DNA of 64,000 nucleotides from an uncultured Ulvibacter sp. (GTDB lineage Bacteria; Bacteroidota; Bacteroidia; Flavobacteriales; Flavobacteriaceae): NCBI GenBank assembly GCA_938041335.1, contig CALIAF010000022.1, positions 35,663 to 99,662 of the forward strand, read 5' to 3'. Shown piece by piece: positions 1 to 9,054 of this stretch (position 1 is its first letter; each line of letters starts with the position of its first letter). The notes under the pieces were generated by a model. It saw only the letters and a program-made list of their open reading frames with translations, ran no database searches and was not told where the DNA came from. The position numbers and the translations under genes were made by a program.

Positions 1-1
1 C

Positions 2-97
2 ATTTCTGAAGCAAAAAACATACATGATATTGAAGATTGGGGATTGCGTCTCAACATATTATTTTCGGCGAGCCTAGAAAGCATGAAAAATGGGTAA
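2..97 (+). CDS. 3' end of an unidentified gene, cut by the window edge
   Basis: An open frame runs from base 2 to a TAA at 95-97 and is too short for the ORF track. The visible tail contains NIHDIEDWGLRLNIL. This loosely resembles the C-terminal NIDTENDWQKAEQII of the NeuA protein further along, so it could be the end of another sugar nucleotidyltransferase; that is a weak inference from about 30 residues. It lies 65 bp upstream of neuB on the same strand and is probably the previous gene of the same polysaccharide operon. No function is claimed. Confidence 0.5.
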   Translation: MSEAKNIHDIEDWGLRLNILFSASLESMKNG

Positions 98-162
98 GAT
101 GAATTTATGTTTACCTTTATTTATCTCTTATATTTGATAACCAATTGAAGAAACTATAAACT

Positions 163-1161
163 ATGCAAACCATTGCTGAAATAGGCCAAGCGCACGACGG
201 TAGTTTAGGAATGCTACACGCATATATAGACGCAGTGGCAACTACAGGGTGTACAGCCATAAAATTTCAAACCCATATTGCAGCGGCTGAAAGTAGTATA
301 CACGAACCCTTTAGAGTACATTTTTCAAAACAAGATAAAACCCGTTTTGAGTATTGGAAACGTATGGAATTTACAGAAGAACAATGGGTTGCAATAGGCA
401 CTCACTGTAAAGAAAAAGGACTTACATTTATAAGTAGCCCTTTTAGTAACGCCGCTGTAGATGTGCTCGAGAAAGCCCAAGTAGAAATCTATAAAATAGG
501 AAGTGGAGAGGTAAATAACCTTTTACTACTAAAAAAAGTGGTTGCTACAGGGAAACCTATTATTATATCAAGCGGGATGAGTTCTTTTGATGAGCTTGAT
601 ACCACAGTTGCCTTTTTAAAGAAACATAAGGCAAGCTTTAGCATCCTTCAATGCACTACCAGTTATCCTACACAACCGGCCCAATACGGATTAAACGTAA
701 TTCAAGAATTAAAAGATCGTTATGCCGTGCCCGTGGGCTTTTCAGATCATTCTGCTTCACTTGCTGCAGGTATTGCTGCCACAGCTTTAGGTGCCGAAAT
801 ACTCGAGTTTCACGTAGTTTTTGATAAACAACAGTTTGGGCCAGACGTATCTTCTTCTTTGACTATTTCCGAAGCAAAAACACTTGTAGAAGCTGTGAAT
901 AATGTAAATACTGCATTAAATAACCCTATTGATAAAAAGGATAATTCTGAATATACAGATCTAAAACAGATTTTTGAAAAATCGCTTGCAGTGAATAAAA
1001 ATATAAAAGCAGGGCACGTGCTCACCTTTGATGATCTTGAAGCTAAGAAACCAAAAGGAAAGGGTGTGGATGCACAGCATTATGAAAGTTTGATAGGAAA
1101 AACGGTTACAAGAGATCTAAATACATGGGATTTTTTAAATAAAGAAGACATCGCGTTATGA
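163..1161 (+). CDS. neuB: N-acetylneuraminate / legionaminate synthase family (NeuB)
   Basis: Condenses phosphoenolpyruvate with an N-acetyl-hexosamine (ManNAc or a 2,4-diacetamido sugar) to give a nine-carbon nonulosonic acid in the cytoplasm. The 332 aa protein has the family layout: a TIM barrel with AEIGQAHDG near residue 5, KFQTH near 34, SPFS near 91, FSDHS near 192 and EFHVVFD near 215, then a SAF/antifreeze-like domain from about 265 (KNIKAGHVLTFDDL). Length is normal for NeuB. The ATG of neuC overlaps its stop (ATGA), showing a tight operon. Motifs alone cannot decide between sialic, legionaminic and related acids. Confidence 0.9.
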   Translation: MQTIAEIGQAHDGSLGMLHAYIDAVATTGCTAIKFQTHIAAAESSIHEPFRVHFSKQDKTRFEYWKRMEFTEEQWVAIGTHCKEKGLTFISSPFSNAAVDVLEKAQVEIYKIGSGEVNNLLLLKKVVATGKPIIISSGMSSFDELDTTVAFLKKHKASFSILQCTTSYPTQPAQYGLNVIQELKDRYAVPVGFSDHSASLAAGIAATALGAEILEFHVVFDKQQFGPDVSSSLTISEAKTLVEAVNNVNTALNNPIDKKDNSEYTDLKQIFEKSLAVNKNIKAGHVLTFDDLEAKKPKGKGVDAQHYESLIGKTVTRDLNTWDFLNKEDIAL

Positions 1162-2318
1162 GTACGAAAAGAAAAATATGTGCCGTCATTACCGCTCGAC
1201 CCTCTTACAGTAGAGTACGTAGCTTACTGCTAGCTATAAAAAGCCATGCAGACCTAGAATTGCAGCTTGTTGTGGCAGGTTCTGCACTACTAGATCGTTA
1301 CGGTAACGCTGTTGATTTTATTGAGAACGACGGTTTTACTATTGACGAAAAGGTGTTTATGGTGCTGGAAGGAGAAAACAAAACAGCGATGGCAAAAACA
1401 ACGGGCCTAGGTGTGATGGAGCTCGCAAATGTTTTTTATAACCTAGAGCCAGATGCGGTACTTACTATTGCAGATCGTTTTGAAACCATTGCTACTTCTA
1501 TAGCTGCAGCGTATCAGAATATACCATTAATTCATTTACAAGGTGGAGAAGTGACAGGTAATATAGATGAGAAAGTGCGGCACGCAAACACAAAACTTGC
1601 AGATATTCATTTTGTAACATCAGAAGATGCAAGAGATCGTGTTATCAAACTTGGAGAAGATCCATCATACGTTTTTAACACAGGATGTCCTTCTATTGAT
1701 ATCGCAGCAAATGTGAAACAAAACCCGACACTTGATTTTGATCCTTTCGAAAAATACGGAGGTGTTGGTGCCACCTTTAGTGTAGACCAGAAATATATTG
1801 TGGTAATGCAGCACCCCGTAACCACAGAATATGCAGCAGCAAAAGAAGATGTTTTAAAAACCTTACGTGTAGTAGATGAGTTAAAGTTACCCACCTTTTG
1901 GTTTTGGCCTAATGTAGATGCAGGAGCAGATGGTACCTCAAATGGAATTAGATCTTATCGAGAAAAATACAATCCAGATCACATCAGGTTTTTCAAAAAC
2001 ATGGACCCAGATGATTTTTTAAAGTTACTTGTAAATAGCGCTTGCCTTATTGGCAACAGTAGTGTAGGTATTAGAGAATGTGCTTTTTTAGGCGTGCCTG
2101 TGGTCAATATTGGTACGCGTCAAAATAGAAGATTAAGAGGCAAAAATGTAATAGACGTTGGCTATACTGAAAGCGAAATAAAAGATGCGATTATGCATCA
2201 GGTGGAAGTTAATAACATCCCTTCAAGTCCCATATATGGAGCGGGCAATAGCGGTCATCAGATTGCTGAAATATTATCCACTATAGCACTTCGCTTTCAT
2301 AAAACAATTACCTATTAA
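1158..2318 (+). CDS. neuC: UDP-GlcNAc 2-epimerase, hydrolysing (NeuC/LegG family)
   Basis: Hydrolysing 2-epimerases convert UDP-GlcNAc (NeuC) or UDP-diacetamido-bacillosamine (LegG) to the free manno-configured sugar that NeuB uses. The 386 aa sequence shows the GT-B epimerase fold: N-terminal ICAVITARPSYSRV, HLQGGEVTGNIDEK near residue 125, and the C-terminal nucleotide-binding GNSSVGIRECAFLGVP near 300. It starts inside the neuB stop (ATGA) and ends inside the neuA start (TAATG), so neuB-neuC-neuA are translationally coupled. No 4,6-dehydratase or aminotransferase for legionaminate is visible here, which mildly favours a sialic-acid route, but the operon continues off the left edge. Confidence 0.88.
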   Translation: MSTKRKICAVITARPSYSRVRSLLLAIKSHADLELQLVVAGSALLDRYGNAVDFIENDGFTIDEKVFMVLEGENKTAMAKTTGLGVMELANVFYNLEPDAVLTIADRFETIATSIAAAYQNIPLIHLQGGEVTGNIDEKVRHANTKLADIHFVTSEDARDRVIKLGEDPSYVFNTGCPSIDIAANVKQNPTLDFDPFEKYGGVGATFSVDQKYIVVMQHPVTTEYAAAKEDVLKTLRVVDELKLPTFWFWPNVDAGADGTSNGIRSYREKYNPDHIRFFKNMDPDDFLKLLVNSACLIGNSSVGIRECAFLGVPVVNIGTRQNRRLRGKNVIDVGYTESEIKDAIMHQVEVNNIPSSPIYGAGNSGHQIAEILSTIALRFHKTITY

Positions 2319-3013
2319 TGAGAGTTTTAGGGCTCATACCTGCGCGAGGTGGTAGTAAAGGAATTCCGGGTAAGAATAAAAAATTACTAGGAGGGAAGCC
2401 GTTGTTGCAATATACAATTGACCAGGCGCTACAATCTAAACATCTTACAGATGTTGTGTTTTCATCTGAAGATGCTTCATTAATCGCATTAGCAAAGTCA
2501 TTAGGGGCGCAAGCACCCTTTGTTCGCCCGTTAGAACTTGCAACAGATACAGCAGGATCTCTTGAAGTAGTGCAACACGCATTACAAGAAATGGAATTGT
2601 TAGGCAAAACATATGATGCCGTTTGTCTATTACAAGTGACTACCCCTTTTAGAGGTATTGATTTAATAGATACTGCTATAGCCAAGTTCAAGAATGCTGA
2701 AGCAGATAGTTTAGTCACGGTACAATCTGTGCCACAACATTATAACCCTCATTGGGTTTTTAAGACCCATGGAGATCTTTTGCAACTGGCAACTGGCGAA
2801 AAGAATATCATTAAAAGAAGACAAGACTTACCTCCAGCTTTTATTAGAGATGGGGCTATTTACATTACAAAAACAACCGTGTTATTGAATGATCATTCAT
2901 TCTTCGGAAATAGGATATCGTATTTGCAATCTGACGCAGCTACCTATGTAAATATTGATACAGAAAATGATTGGCAAAAAGCAGAACAAATTATCAACTC
3001 AGGCCTAGTATGA
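2318..3013 (+). CDS. neuA: CMP-nonulosonic acid cytidylyltransferase (NeuA)
   Basis: Activates the nonulosonic acid with CTP to CMP-sugar, the donor for a sialyltransferase-like enzyme. The N-terminal signature GLIPARGGSKGIPGKNKK is diagnostic of the NeuA/KdsB-like cytidylyltransferases. LLQVTTPF near residue 107 and RDGAIYITK near 178 fit the fold. At 231 aa it is a single-domain enzyme without the hydrolase domain of longer NeuA proteins. The start overlaps the neuC stop by one base (TAATG) and its stop overlaps the ATG at 3010. Together with neuB and neuC it completes synthesis and activation. Confidence 0.9.
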   Translation: MRVLGLIPARGGSKGIPGKNKKLLGGKPLLQYTIDQALQSKHLTDVVFSSEDASLIALAKSLGAQAPFVRPLELATDTAGSLEVVQHALQEMELLGKTYDAVCLLQVTTPFRGIDLIDTAIAKFKNAEADSLVTVQSVPQHYNPHWVFKTHGDLLQLATGEKNIIKRRQDLPPAFIRDGAIYITKTTVLLNDHSFFGNRISYLQSDAATYVNIDTENDWQKAEQIINSGLV

Positions 3014-4374
3014 AAAAAGTACTGCTTATCATTCCTGATGGTACTGGGATAAAAAATTATTTATATGCTGATGTTTTTAAAGACGTCGACGCATCTTTGC
3101 ACTTAATGCATGAGTTTGATGACAGAACGCTAGCAACCATTAAAAATAGGTTAAATATTGGCGAAAATTCAATAATACCGGACTATCAAGAAAGTATCAA
3201 AGAGCGTTATTTAAGGGAGCTAATTCATTTACTTAGAATTAAGTTTAACGTCAAAAAACTTAATAATCCCTCTATTCTAAAATTCTATAAACCGAAAAGT
3301 ACTAATCTCAAACAGCGTTTATTTTATAAAGCAATAGAACTAAGATCTCTATTCTCATCGTCCTATAAAAGTATTGAGAAGCTTGAAGAAAAATATGAAA
3401 ACGCATTATGTAAAAACAATTTTTATAATGAGATGAAGCTTGTTTTAAAAAATGTACATCCAGATGTTGTTTTTTGTTCTCATCAACGAGCATTAAAAAT
3501 GCCTACCATATTTAAAGCAGCGAGAGATTTAAATATACATGCTTCAACGGTAATCTATTCTTGGGACAACATTCCTAAGGCCAGGTTAGCCTTGCGTGCA
3601 GACCAATATCTTGTGTGGTCGTCTGTGATGAAAAAAGAATTACTGATGCTTTATCCAGAGATTAAAGATGCCGCAATAGCAATAACGGGAAGCCCTCAAT
3701 TTGAGTTTTATAAAGATCATAAAAATATTATTACCAAAGATGAATTCTATACATCACGCGGTCTTGATCCAAATAAAAAGATAGTGTGTTTTTCTGGCGA
3801 CGATGTGCGAACTTCCCCAAATGATCCAGCGTATTTAGAGGATCTAGCAGATGAAATAGTAACGGCTAAATTACAGGATACTTATCAAATAGCATTTAGA
3901 AGATGCCCAGTAGATGTTTCTGGAAGATATGATACCATTGTAGAGAAGTACAAAGATTTAATTATTGAAATGCCTCCATTGTGGAATATCAATACACAAG
4001 AATGGAGTGCTATTTACCCAAGAGAAGAAGATGTAAGTGAGTTGGTCAGTTTAGCTTATTATGCAGATGTAGTTATAAATGTAGGTTCTACTATGGCATT
4101 TGATTTTGGGATGTTTAACAAACCTTGTATTTACATTAATTATGATCAGCCTGATAGTGGGTTATGGTCAACAGAGATTATTTATACGTACCAGCATTTT
4201 AAGAGTATGCCGTCTGCTGATGCCGTTTTATGGTGGAACAGCAAGAGTGCTATTGTTCCGCTGCTCCAATCATTAGAAAAAGGAGTTGACACAACTATTA
4301 ATACCTGGATGCATATAATAAATGAGCACCCACAAAATGCAGCTATTACTATTAAAAAAGCACTAGGAATATGA
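3010..4374 (+). CDS. GT-B-like polysaccharide biosynthesis protein
   Basis: Function not firmly recognised. The ORF track begins at 2971, but the ATG at 3010 overlaps the neuA stop (GTATGA) and gives a natural start MKKVLLIIPDGTG, so 454 aa is preferred. A Rossmann-like N-terminus, a helical insertion (residues 60-150) and a C-terminal segment VGSTMAFDFGMFNKP near 385 resemble the nucleotide-binding half of GT-B glycosyltransferases and CDP-glycerol-type transferases. Directly after neuA it is a reasonable candidate for the enzyme using the CMP-nonulosonic acid, but that is inference from position. The next gene starts inside its stop (ATGA). Confidence 0.7.
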   Translation: MKKVLLIIPDGTGIKNYLYADVFKDVDASLHLMHEFDDRTLATIKNRLNIGENSIIPDYQESIKERYLRELIHLLRIKFNVKKLNNPSILKFYKPKSTNLKQRLFYKAIELRSLFSSSYKSIEKLEEKYENALCKNNFYNEMKLVLKNVHPDVVFCSHQRALKMPTIFKAARDLNIHASTVIYSWDNIPKARLALRADQYLVWSSVMKKELLMLYPEIKDAAIAITGSPQFEFYKDHKNIITKDEFYTSRGLDPNKKIVCFSGDDVRTSPNDPAYLEDLADEIVTAKLQDTYQIAFRRCPVDVSGRYDTIVEKYKDLIIEMPPLWNINTQEWSAIYPREEDVSELVSLAYYADVVINVGSTMAFDFGMFNKPCIYINYDQPDSGLWSTEIIYTYQHFKSMPSADAVLWWNSKSAIVPLLQSLEKGVDTTINTWMHIINEHPQNAAITIKKALGI

Positions 4375-5507
4375 ATATTGTTTTTATTTCAAATGAATAT
4401 CCCACGTGGGCACCTGGAGGCAAAGGCACCTTTATTCAGACTATTGCAAGAGAATTAGTATTACAAGAACACCAAGTAACAGTGCTTGGTATAGGTGATT
4501 CTTCAAGAAAAGAAGTTCTTGTAGATCAAGGTGTTACGTGTATAAGGCTAAGAAAGCCAAGGACACCCAAGGCAAAGTTTATTGAAAATTTTGCAAGAAT
4601 TAGATTGGCACTAAAAAAAATGCATAGCATAAAACCTATCGATATCGTTGAGACATCAGAATTGGATTGTGCCTATCTCCCTAAAAATCCTCCGTATAAA
4701 AAAGTAATTAGGCTACATGGTGGACATCATTTTTTTGCTGAAGCAGAAAAAAGAGGAATTGATCCCATTAAAGGGAAAAGAGAAATTAAATCTTTTAAAA
4801 ATACGGATGCTTTTATTGCCGTTTCAAACTACGTAAAAGAACACACGAGTACATTACTTAACTTTGGAAACGCACGTATTGAAACTATTAATTATCCTGT
4901 AGATACTGATATTTTAGTGCCTGGAGTAACTGTTAATCCAGCTATCATTCTATTTGCCGGGACTATTTGCGAGAAAAAAGGCGTTCGTGAGTTAATTGAT
5001 GCTTTTCAGATGGTTAGAAATGCATATCCCGAAAAGACGCTCCATTTATATGGAAGAGATTGGTTTTTTCCTGATGGTAGTTCTTATATTGAGATGTTGA
5101 AAAAAGAATATACCCCAGAAATGCTAGAAGGAGTACTATTTAAAGGCAGTGTATTACGCGATGTCCTGTATCGAGCTTATGCTTCTGCTGGCTTGTGTGT
5201 TTTTCCTTCTCATATGGAAACGCAAGGACTGGTGGTTCTAGAGGCATTGTTAATGAAACGTCCAGTAATTTTTAGTGAGTACGGGCCAGGACCAGAAACA
5301 ATAGTACACGGGGAAGATGGAATGCTTTGCGACGTTTATAATGCGCAAGATATTGCTTCAAAAATAATGTGGATGATCGATAATCCCTCAAAGGCTCAGA
5401 AAATGGGAGACTTAGGCAGAACAAGGGTGCAAGAGAAATTTGAAAAAAGTAAAATCGTCGCGCAGAATATTTCATATTATAATAAGATAATTGCATCAAA
5501 AAGGTAA
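4371..5507 (+). CDS. Glycosyltransferase, GT4 family
   Basis: A retaining GT-B glycosyltransferase of the GT4 type expected to add one sugar to the growing repeat unit on the inner face of the membrane. The 378 aa protein opens with EYPTWAPGGKGTFIQTIA, a typical glycine-rich donor loop, has FAGTICEKKGVRELIDAF near residue 196 (start of the second Rossmann domain) and the E-x7-E type site at SHMETQGLVVLEALLMKRP near 280. The start overlaps the previous stop by 4 bp. Donor and acceptor cannot be told from sequence. Confidence 0.85.
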   Translation: MNIVFISNEYPTWAPGGKGTFIQTIARELVLQEHQVTVLGIGDSSRKEVLVDQGVTCIRLRKPRTPKAKFIENFARIRLALKKMHSIKPIDIVETSELDCAYLPKNPPYKKVIRLHGGHHFFAEAEKRGIDPIKGKREIKSFKNTDAFIAVSNYVKEHTSTLLNFGNARIETINYPVDTDILVPGVTVNPAIILFAGTICEKKGVRELIDAFQMVRNAYPEKTLHLYGRDWFFPDGSSYIEMLKKEYTPEMLEGVLFKGSVLRDVLYRAYASAGLCVFPSHMETQGLVVLEALLMKRPVIFSEYGPGPETIVHGEDGMLCDVYNAQDIASKIMWMIDNPSKAQKMGDLGRTRVQEKFEKSKIVAQNISYYNKIIASKR

Positions 5508-5523
5508 TATAAATAATAGATCA

Positions 5524-6636
5524 TTGAAGTTTCTCATCATTACACATGCAACACATACTCTGGCAGATGGTCAGGTATATTCTTATGCGCCATATGTGAG
5601 AGAAATGAATATATGGAGTAAACATGTTGATGCAATTAGGGTAATTACTCCTGTGTCAAATGATCCAGTGACCAAAATTGATTTGGCATATGACAAGAAT
5701 GTTAAGGTAAGAAAAATACCAAGTCTTGCATTTACAACTTTTGGAAATAGCATCAAATCTCTTGTTAATCTTCCTTTTATTTTCTGGGTTCTTTTTACCG
5801 AAATGCGCAGGGCAGATCATATCCATCTTCGTTGTCCAGGTACGATAGGCTTGGCGGGATGTATCATACAGATGTTGTTTCCGAAGAAAAAGAAAACCGC
5901 AAAGTATGCCGGAAATTGGGATCCAAATGCAAAGCAGCCTTTAAGTTATCGCATGCAAAAATGGATATTGAGCAATACTATATTGACAAAAAACATGCAA
6001 GTTTTGGTGTATGGAGTATGGGAAGGACAAACAACAAATATCAAATCTTTTTTTACAGCATCCTACTGGGAACATGAGAAAACCGAAGTGCAAAAAAGAT
6101 TATTTTCTGCTCCATTTAAATTCTTATTTGTAGGTGGCCAAGTGGAAGGCAAAAGACCGTTATATGCGATTCAGTTAGTCGAAACGTTGAATAAGAATGG
6201 TGTGCCTGCTTTGTTGGATTTTTATGGTGATGGTTTGTTACATTCAAATTTGAAGCAATATGTTAGTGAGCAAAACTTAGATGAAATCATCGTGTTTAAG
6301 GGTAATCAACCTGCCCAAGAAGTAAAAAAAGGATATCATGATGCGCATTTTTTAATTTTAGCTTCAAAATCTGAAGGCTGGCCTAAGGTCGTGGCAGAAG
6401 CCATGTTTTGGGGTGCAATACCTATGAGTACTGCCGTTTCTTGTGTGCCTTGGATGATTGATTTTGGTAAAAGAGGAATGCTATTGTCATTAGATCTTGA
6501 TACAGATGTAGCGCAGCTAATGGATGTTATTACTAAGAGAGATGGATTGCTTGATATGAGTAATGATGCATTATCTTGGTCCAGACAATACACACTTGAT
6601 AGATTTGAACAGGAAATAACTACCTTGCTGCTATGA
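5524..6636 (+). CDS. Glycosyltransferase, GT4-like
   Basis: GT-B type glycosyltransferase. The ORF track starts at a TTG at 5491 inside the previous gene; a second TTG at 5524, 16 bp after the previous stop, gives KFLIITHATHTLADGQ, a good first beta strand, and is preferred (about 370 aa). No ATG lies near the conserved N-terminus, so a non-ATG start is needed either way. FLFVGGQVEGKRP near residue 205 opens the second domain and SKSEGWPKVVAEAMFWG near 290 is the GT4 donor site. The stop overlaps the next start (ATGA). Confidence 0.78.
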   Translation: MKFLIITHATHTLADGQVYSYAPYVREMNIWSKHVDAIRVITPVSNDPVTKIDLAYDKNVKVRKIPSLAFTTFGNSIKSLVNLPFIFWVLFTEMRRADHIHLRCPGTIGLAGCIIQMLFPKKKKTAKYAGNWDPNAKQPLSYRMQKWILSNTILTKNMQVLVYGVWEGQTTNIKSFFTASYWEHEKTEVQKRLFSAPFKFLFVGGQVEGKRPLYAIQLVETLNKNGVPALLDFYGDGLLHSNLKQYVSEQNLDEIIVFKGNQPAQEVKKGYHDAHFLILASKSEGWPKVVAEAMFWGAIPMSTAVSCVPWMIDFGKRGMLLSLDLDTDVAQLMDVITKRDGLLDMSNDALSWSRQYTLDRFEQEITTLLL

Positions 6637-7691
6637 GAGTGTTACAACTAATTGATAGTTTGCATCCAGGTGGCGCAGAACGTATGGCCGTTTCACTTGC
6701 CAATGAACTATCTGGAAAATTTGAAACCTCTTATTTATGCGCCACACGTGAAGAAGGTTTGTTAAAAACCAGTATTTCTGAAAAAGTTAATTATACATTT
6801 TTAAATAAAAAACGTAGGCTAGACATACTTGCGCTTAGAACGTTAATTGGTCTTGTGAAAAAGAATAAAATAAATGTGATTCACGCGCATTCGAGTAGTT
6901 TTTTTTACGGTTGGATGGTGAAGTTTTTTTCACCTTCGGTTAGGCTTATATGGCACGATCATTATGGAAATAGTGAATTACTTGGACAAAGAAACTCAAA
7001 AATGCTGCGCTTTTGCTCTTCTAAGTTTTCTGCAATAATAGCAGTGAACACATTATTAGCTGAATGGAGTACCGGTACTTTAAAGTGTAAAAAAGTATTA
7101 TTTGTTAAGAATTTTGTTTCTAAAAATCCCACAAAATCAGATACTATAACACTCTTAGGCGCATCTGGCAAACGAATTATTTGTGTTGCAAACTTTAGAC
7201 CTCAAAAAGATCATTTTAATTTGTTATCGGCATTTCAATTAATAAAGAAGGAAATACCAAAGGCTAGTTTACATTTAGTAGGGAATCATAAAAGTGCGCA
7301 TGGAGAAGAAATTAAAGCGTATCTAGAAAAACAAAAGTTTACAGATATCTATATTTATGGCGAATTAAATATGACCTCGAGTATATTTGATCAATGTAGT
7401 CTAGGAGTTCTTTCTTCTTTATCAGAGGGGTTACCAGTGGCTTTACTGGAATATGGTTTAAATAATTTGCCAGTAGTTGTAACAGATGTTGGGCAATGTA
7501 AAGAAGTGATTGGTGATACAGGAAAATTAGTAGTTCCTAAAAATCCTATTGCTTTAGCTGAGGCTTGTATTTCCTATTTAAAAGATCAAACTATGGCCAA
7601 TAGTGATGCCACTCAATTTAATTCGCGTGTATTAACTAAGTATGCATTTAATAGTATTTTTGATCAACTCATGACACTCTATACGGAATAG
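6633..7691 (+). CDS. Glycosyltransferase, GT4 family
   Basis: 352 aa GT4 enzyme. The N-terminal LQLIDSLHPGGAERMAVSLA is the classic glycine-rich loop of the family. ICVANFRPQKDHFNLLSAF near residue 187 marks the second Rossmann domain and SSLSEGLPVALLEYGLNNLPVV near 265 the nucleotide-sugar site, with leucine/glutamate spacing as in other GT4 members. It overlaps the upstream gene by 4 bp (ATGA) and is followed 7 bp later by the polymerase-like gene, so it is part of the same transcript. Confidence 0.88.
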   Translation: MRVLQLIDSLHPGGAERMAVSLANELSGKFETSYLCATREEGLLKTSISEKVNYTFLNKKRRLDILALRTLIGLVKKNKINVIHAHSSSFFYGWMVKFFSPSVRLIWHDHYGNSELLGQRNSKMLRFCSSKFSAIIAVNTLLAEWSTGTLKCKKVLFVKNFVSKNPTKSDTITLLGASGKRIICVANFRPQKDHFNLLSAFQLIKKEIPKASLHLVGNHKSAHGEEIKAYLEKQKFTDIYIYGELNMTSSIFDQCSLGVLSSLSEGLPVALLEYGLNNLPVVVTDVGQCKEVIGDTGKLVVPKNPIALAEACISYLKDQTMANSDATQFNSRVLTKYAFNSIFDQLMTLYTE

Positions 7692-7698
7692 ATTAAAT

Positions 7699-9054
7699 AT
7701 GATAAAAATTCCTAAGCAAACTAATTATGTCAATATGCTTCTATTACATGGAGGTATGGGATTTCTTGGCTATTTATTTAGACCTTCGGTCAAGTTTATT
7801 TTTCTTGGGGCGCTACTTTATTTTGTCTTTGTAACAATTAAAAATGGGAATAAGAATCATGAAGTACTTCAAGCCGGAGCATATATTATAGGGTTTGAGG
7901 TGTTTTCAAGAATGACAGGAGGCGTTGGGTTTTCTTATGAGTTTGCAAAATATGCAGTTTCTGGGTTTTTATTATTGGGTATGTTTTATCGTGGGTTTAA
8001 TGTGTCGTCGTGGCCCTATGTTTTGTTCATATTCTTTTTGCTACCATCAATAATGGTTACCGCAATTTATATAGACTATAATACCACATTTTTAAGTACA
8101 GTCACATTTAATCTAACCGGTCCGGCGTGCCTAGGGATAAGTGCGTTGTATTGTTATGATCGTAAAATTGTATGGGGCAATTATCAATCTATATTAAAAG
8201 CGGCATTATTTCCTATAGTTGCTATGACGGTTTACCTCTATTTTTATACTCCAGATATTAGGGATGTTGTAACCGGTACGCAATCAAATTTTGAAGCCTC
8301 TGGAGGATTTGGACCCAATCAAGTGGCAACCGTTCTTGGCTTAGGAATGTTTATTTTATTTACAAGATTATTTCTATTTAAAAATAAAATAATTCAATTC
8401 ATAGATATCAGCTTAATTGGTCTTATGGCCTACAGAGCATTTGTAACTTTTAGCAGAGGTGGCGTGATCGTAGCGCTTGTTTGTGCAGCAATATTTCTAG
8501 CCCTTTATTTTAAACATTCAAGTTCAAAAGAGCGAGTCTTGGTTATTACTAAAACTGGAGTTGTTATAGGAGTATGTATTTTAACTTGGATAATTACTTC
8601 CTTATTTACTTCTGGACTTATTGACAAGAGATATGCAAATCAAGATGCATTGGGTAGAGAAAAAGCAGATGTCAGTACTGGAAGGCAGCGTCTTATAGAA
8701 GGTGAGTTGGAAGCTTTTAAAGAGAATCCATTTTTTGGAATAGGAGTGGGCCGTAGTAAAGAAATACACCAACAACGATTAAATATTAAATCTACCACCC
8801 ATAACGAAGTAAGTCGTATGCTCTCAGAACATGGTTTGCTAGGCGTTATTGCGCTTCTTATTTTACTAATAACTCCAATTATTTTTAGATTAAGAGACCG
8901 GAGTAATCTCTATTTGTTTTCGTTTTTAGCCTTTTGGTTTTTAACCATTAACCACAGTTCTATGCGTATCGCGGCTCCGGCTTTTATTTATGGACTCTCT
9001 GTTTTATCCATCTCTAATGAAAAAAAAGAAGACACTCTTATACATAGGGAATAA
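7699..9054 (+). CDS. O-antigen polymerase/ligase-like membrane protein (Wzy/WaaL family)
   Basis: A 451 aa integral membrane protein with roughly ten to twelve hydrophobic segments. The family hallmark is the long loop near residues 325-370: GRQRLIEGELEAFKENPFFG followed by GVG and THNEVSRMLSEHGLLG, as in Wzy_C/O-antigen ligase domains. Such proteins join repeat units (Wzy) or attach the polymer to lipid A-core (WaaL) on the outer face of the inner membrane. In the middle of a glycosyltransferase operon a Wzy role is more likely, but polymerase and ligase cannot be separated by sequence alone. Confidence 0.82.
   Translation: MIKIPKQTNYVNMLLLHGGMGFLGYLFRPSVKFIFLGALLYFVFVTIKNGNKNHEVLQAGAYIIGFEVFSRMTGGVGFSYEFAKYAVSGFLLLGMFYRGFNVSSWPYVLFIFFLLPSIMVTAIYIDYNTTFLSTVTFNLTGPACLGISALYCYDRKIVWGNYQSILKAALFPIVAMTVYLYFYTPDIRDVVTGTQSNFEASGGFGPNQVATVLGLGMFILFTRLFLFKNKIIQFIDISLIGLMAYRAFVTFSRGGVIVALVCAAIFLALYFKHSSSKERVLVITKTGVVIGVCILTWIITSLFTSGLIDKRYANQDALGREKADVSTGRQRLIEGELEAFKENPFFGIGVGRSKEIHQQRLNIKSTTHNEVSRMLSEHGLLGVIALLILLITPIIFRLRDRSNLYLFSFLAFWFLTINHSSMRIAAPAFIYGLSVLSISNEKKEDTLIHRE

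Noticed and set aside
2308-2718. 136-codon minus-strand ORF opposite neuA
   Set aside because: Shadow of a clear neuA gene; serine/cysteine-rich translation without family features.
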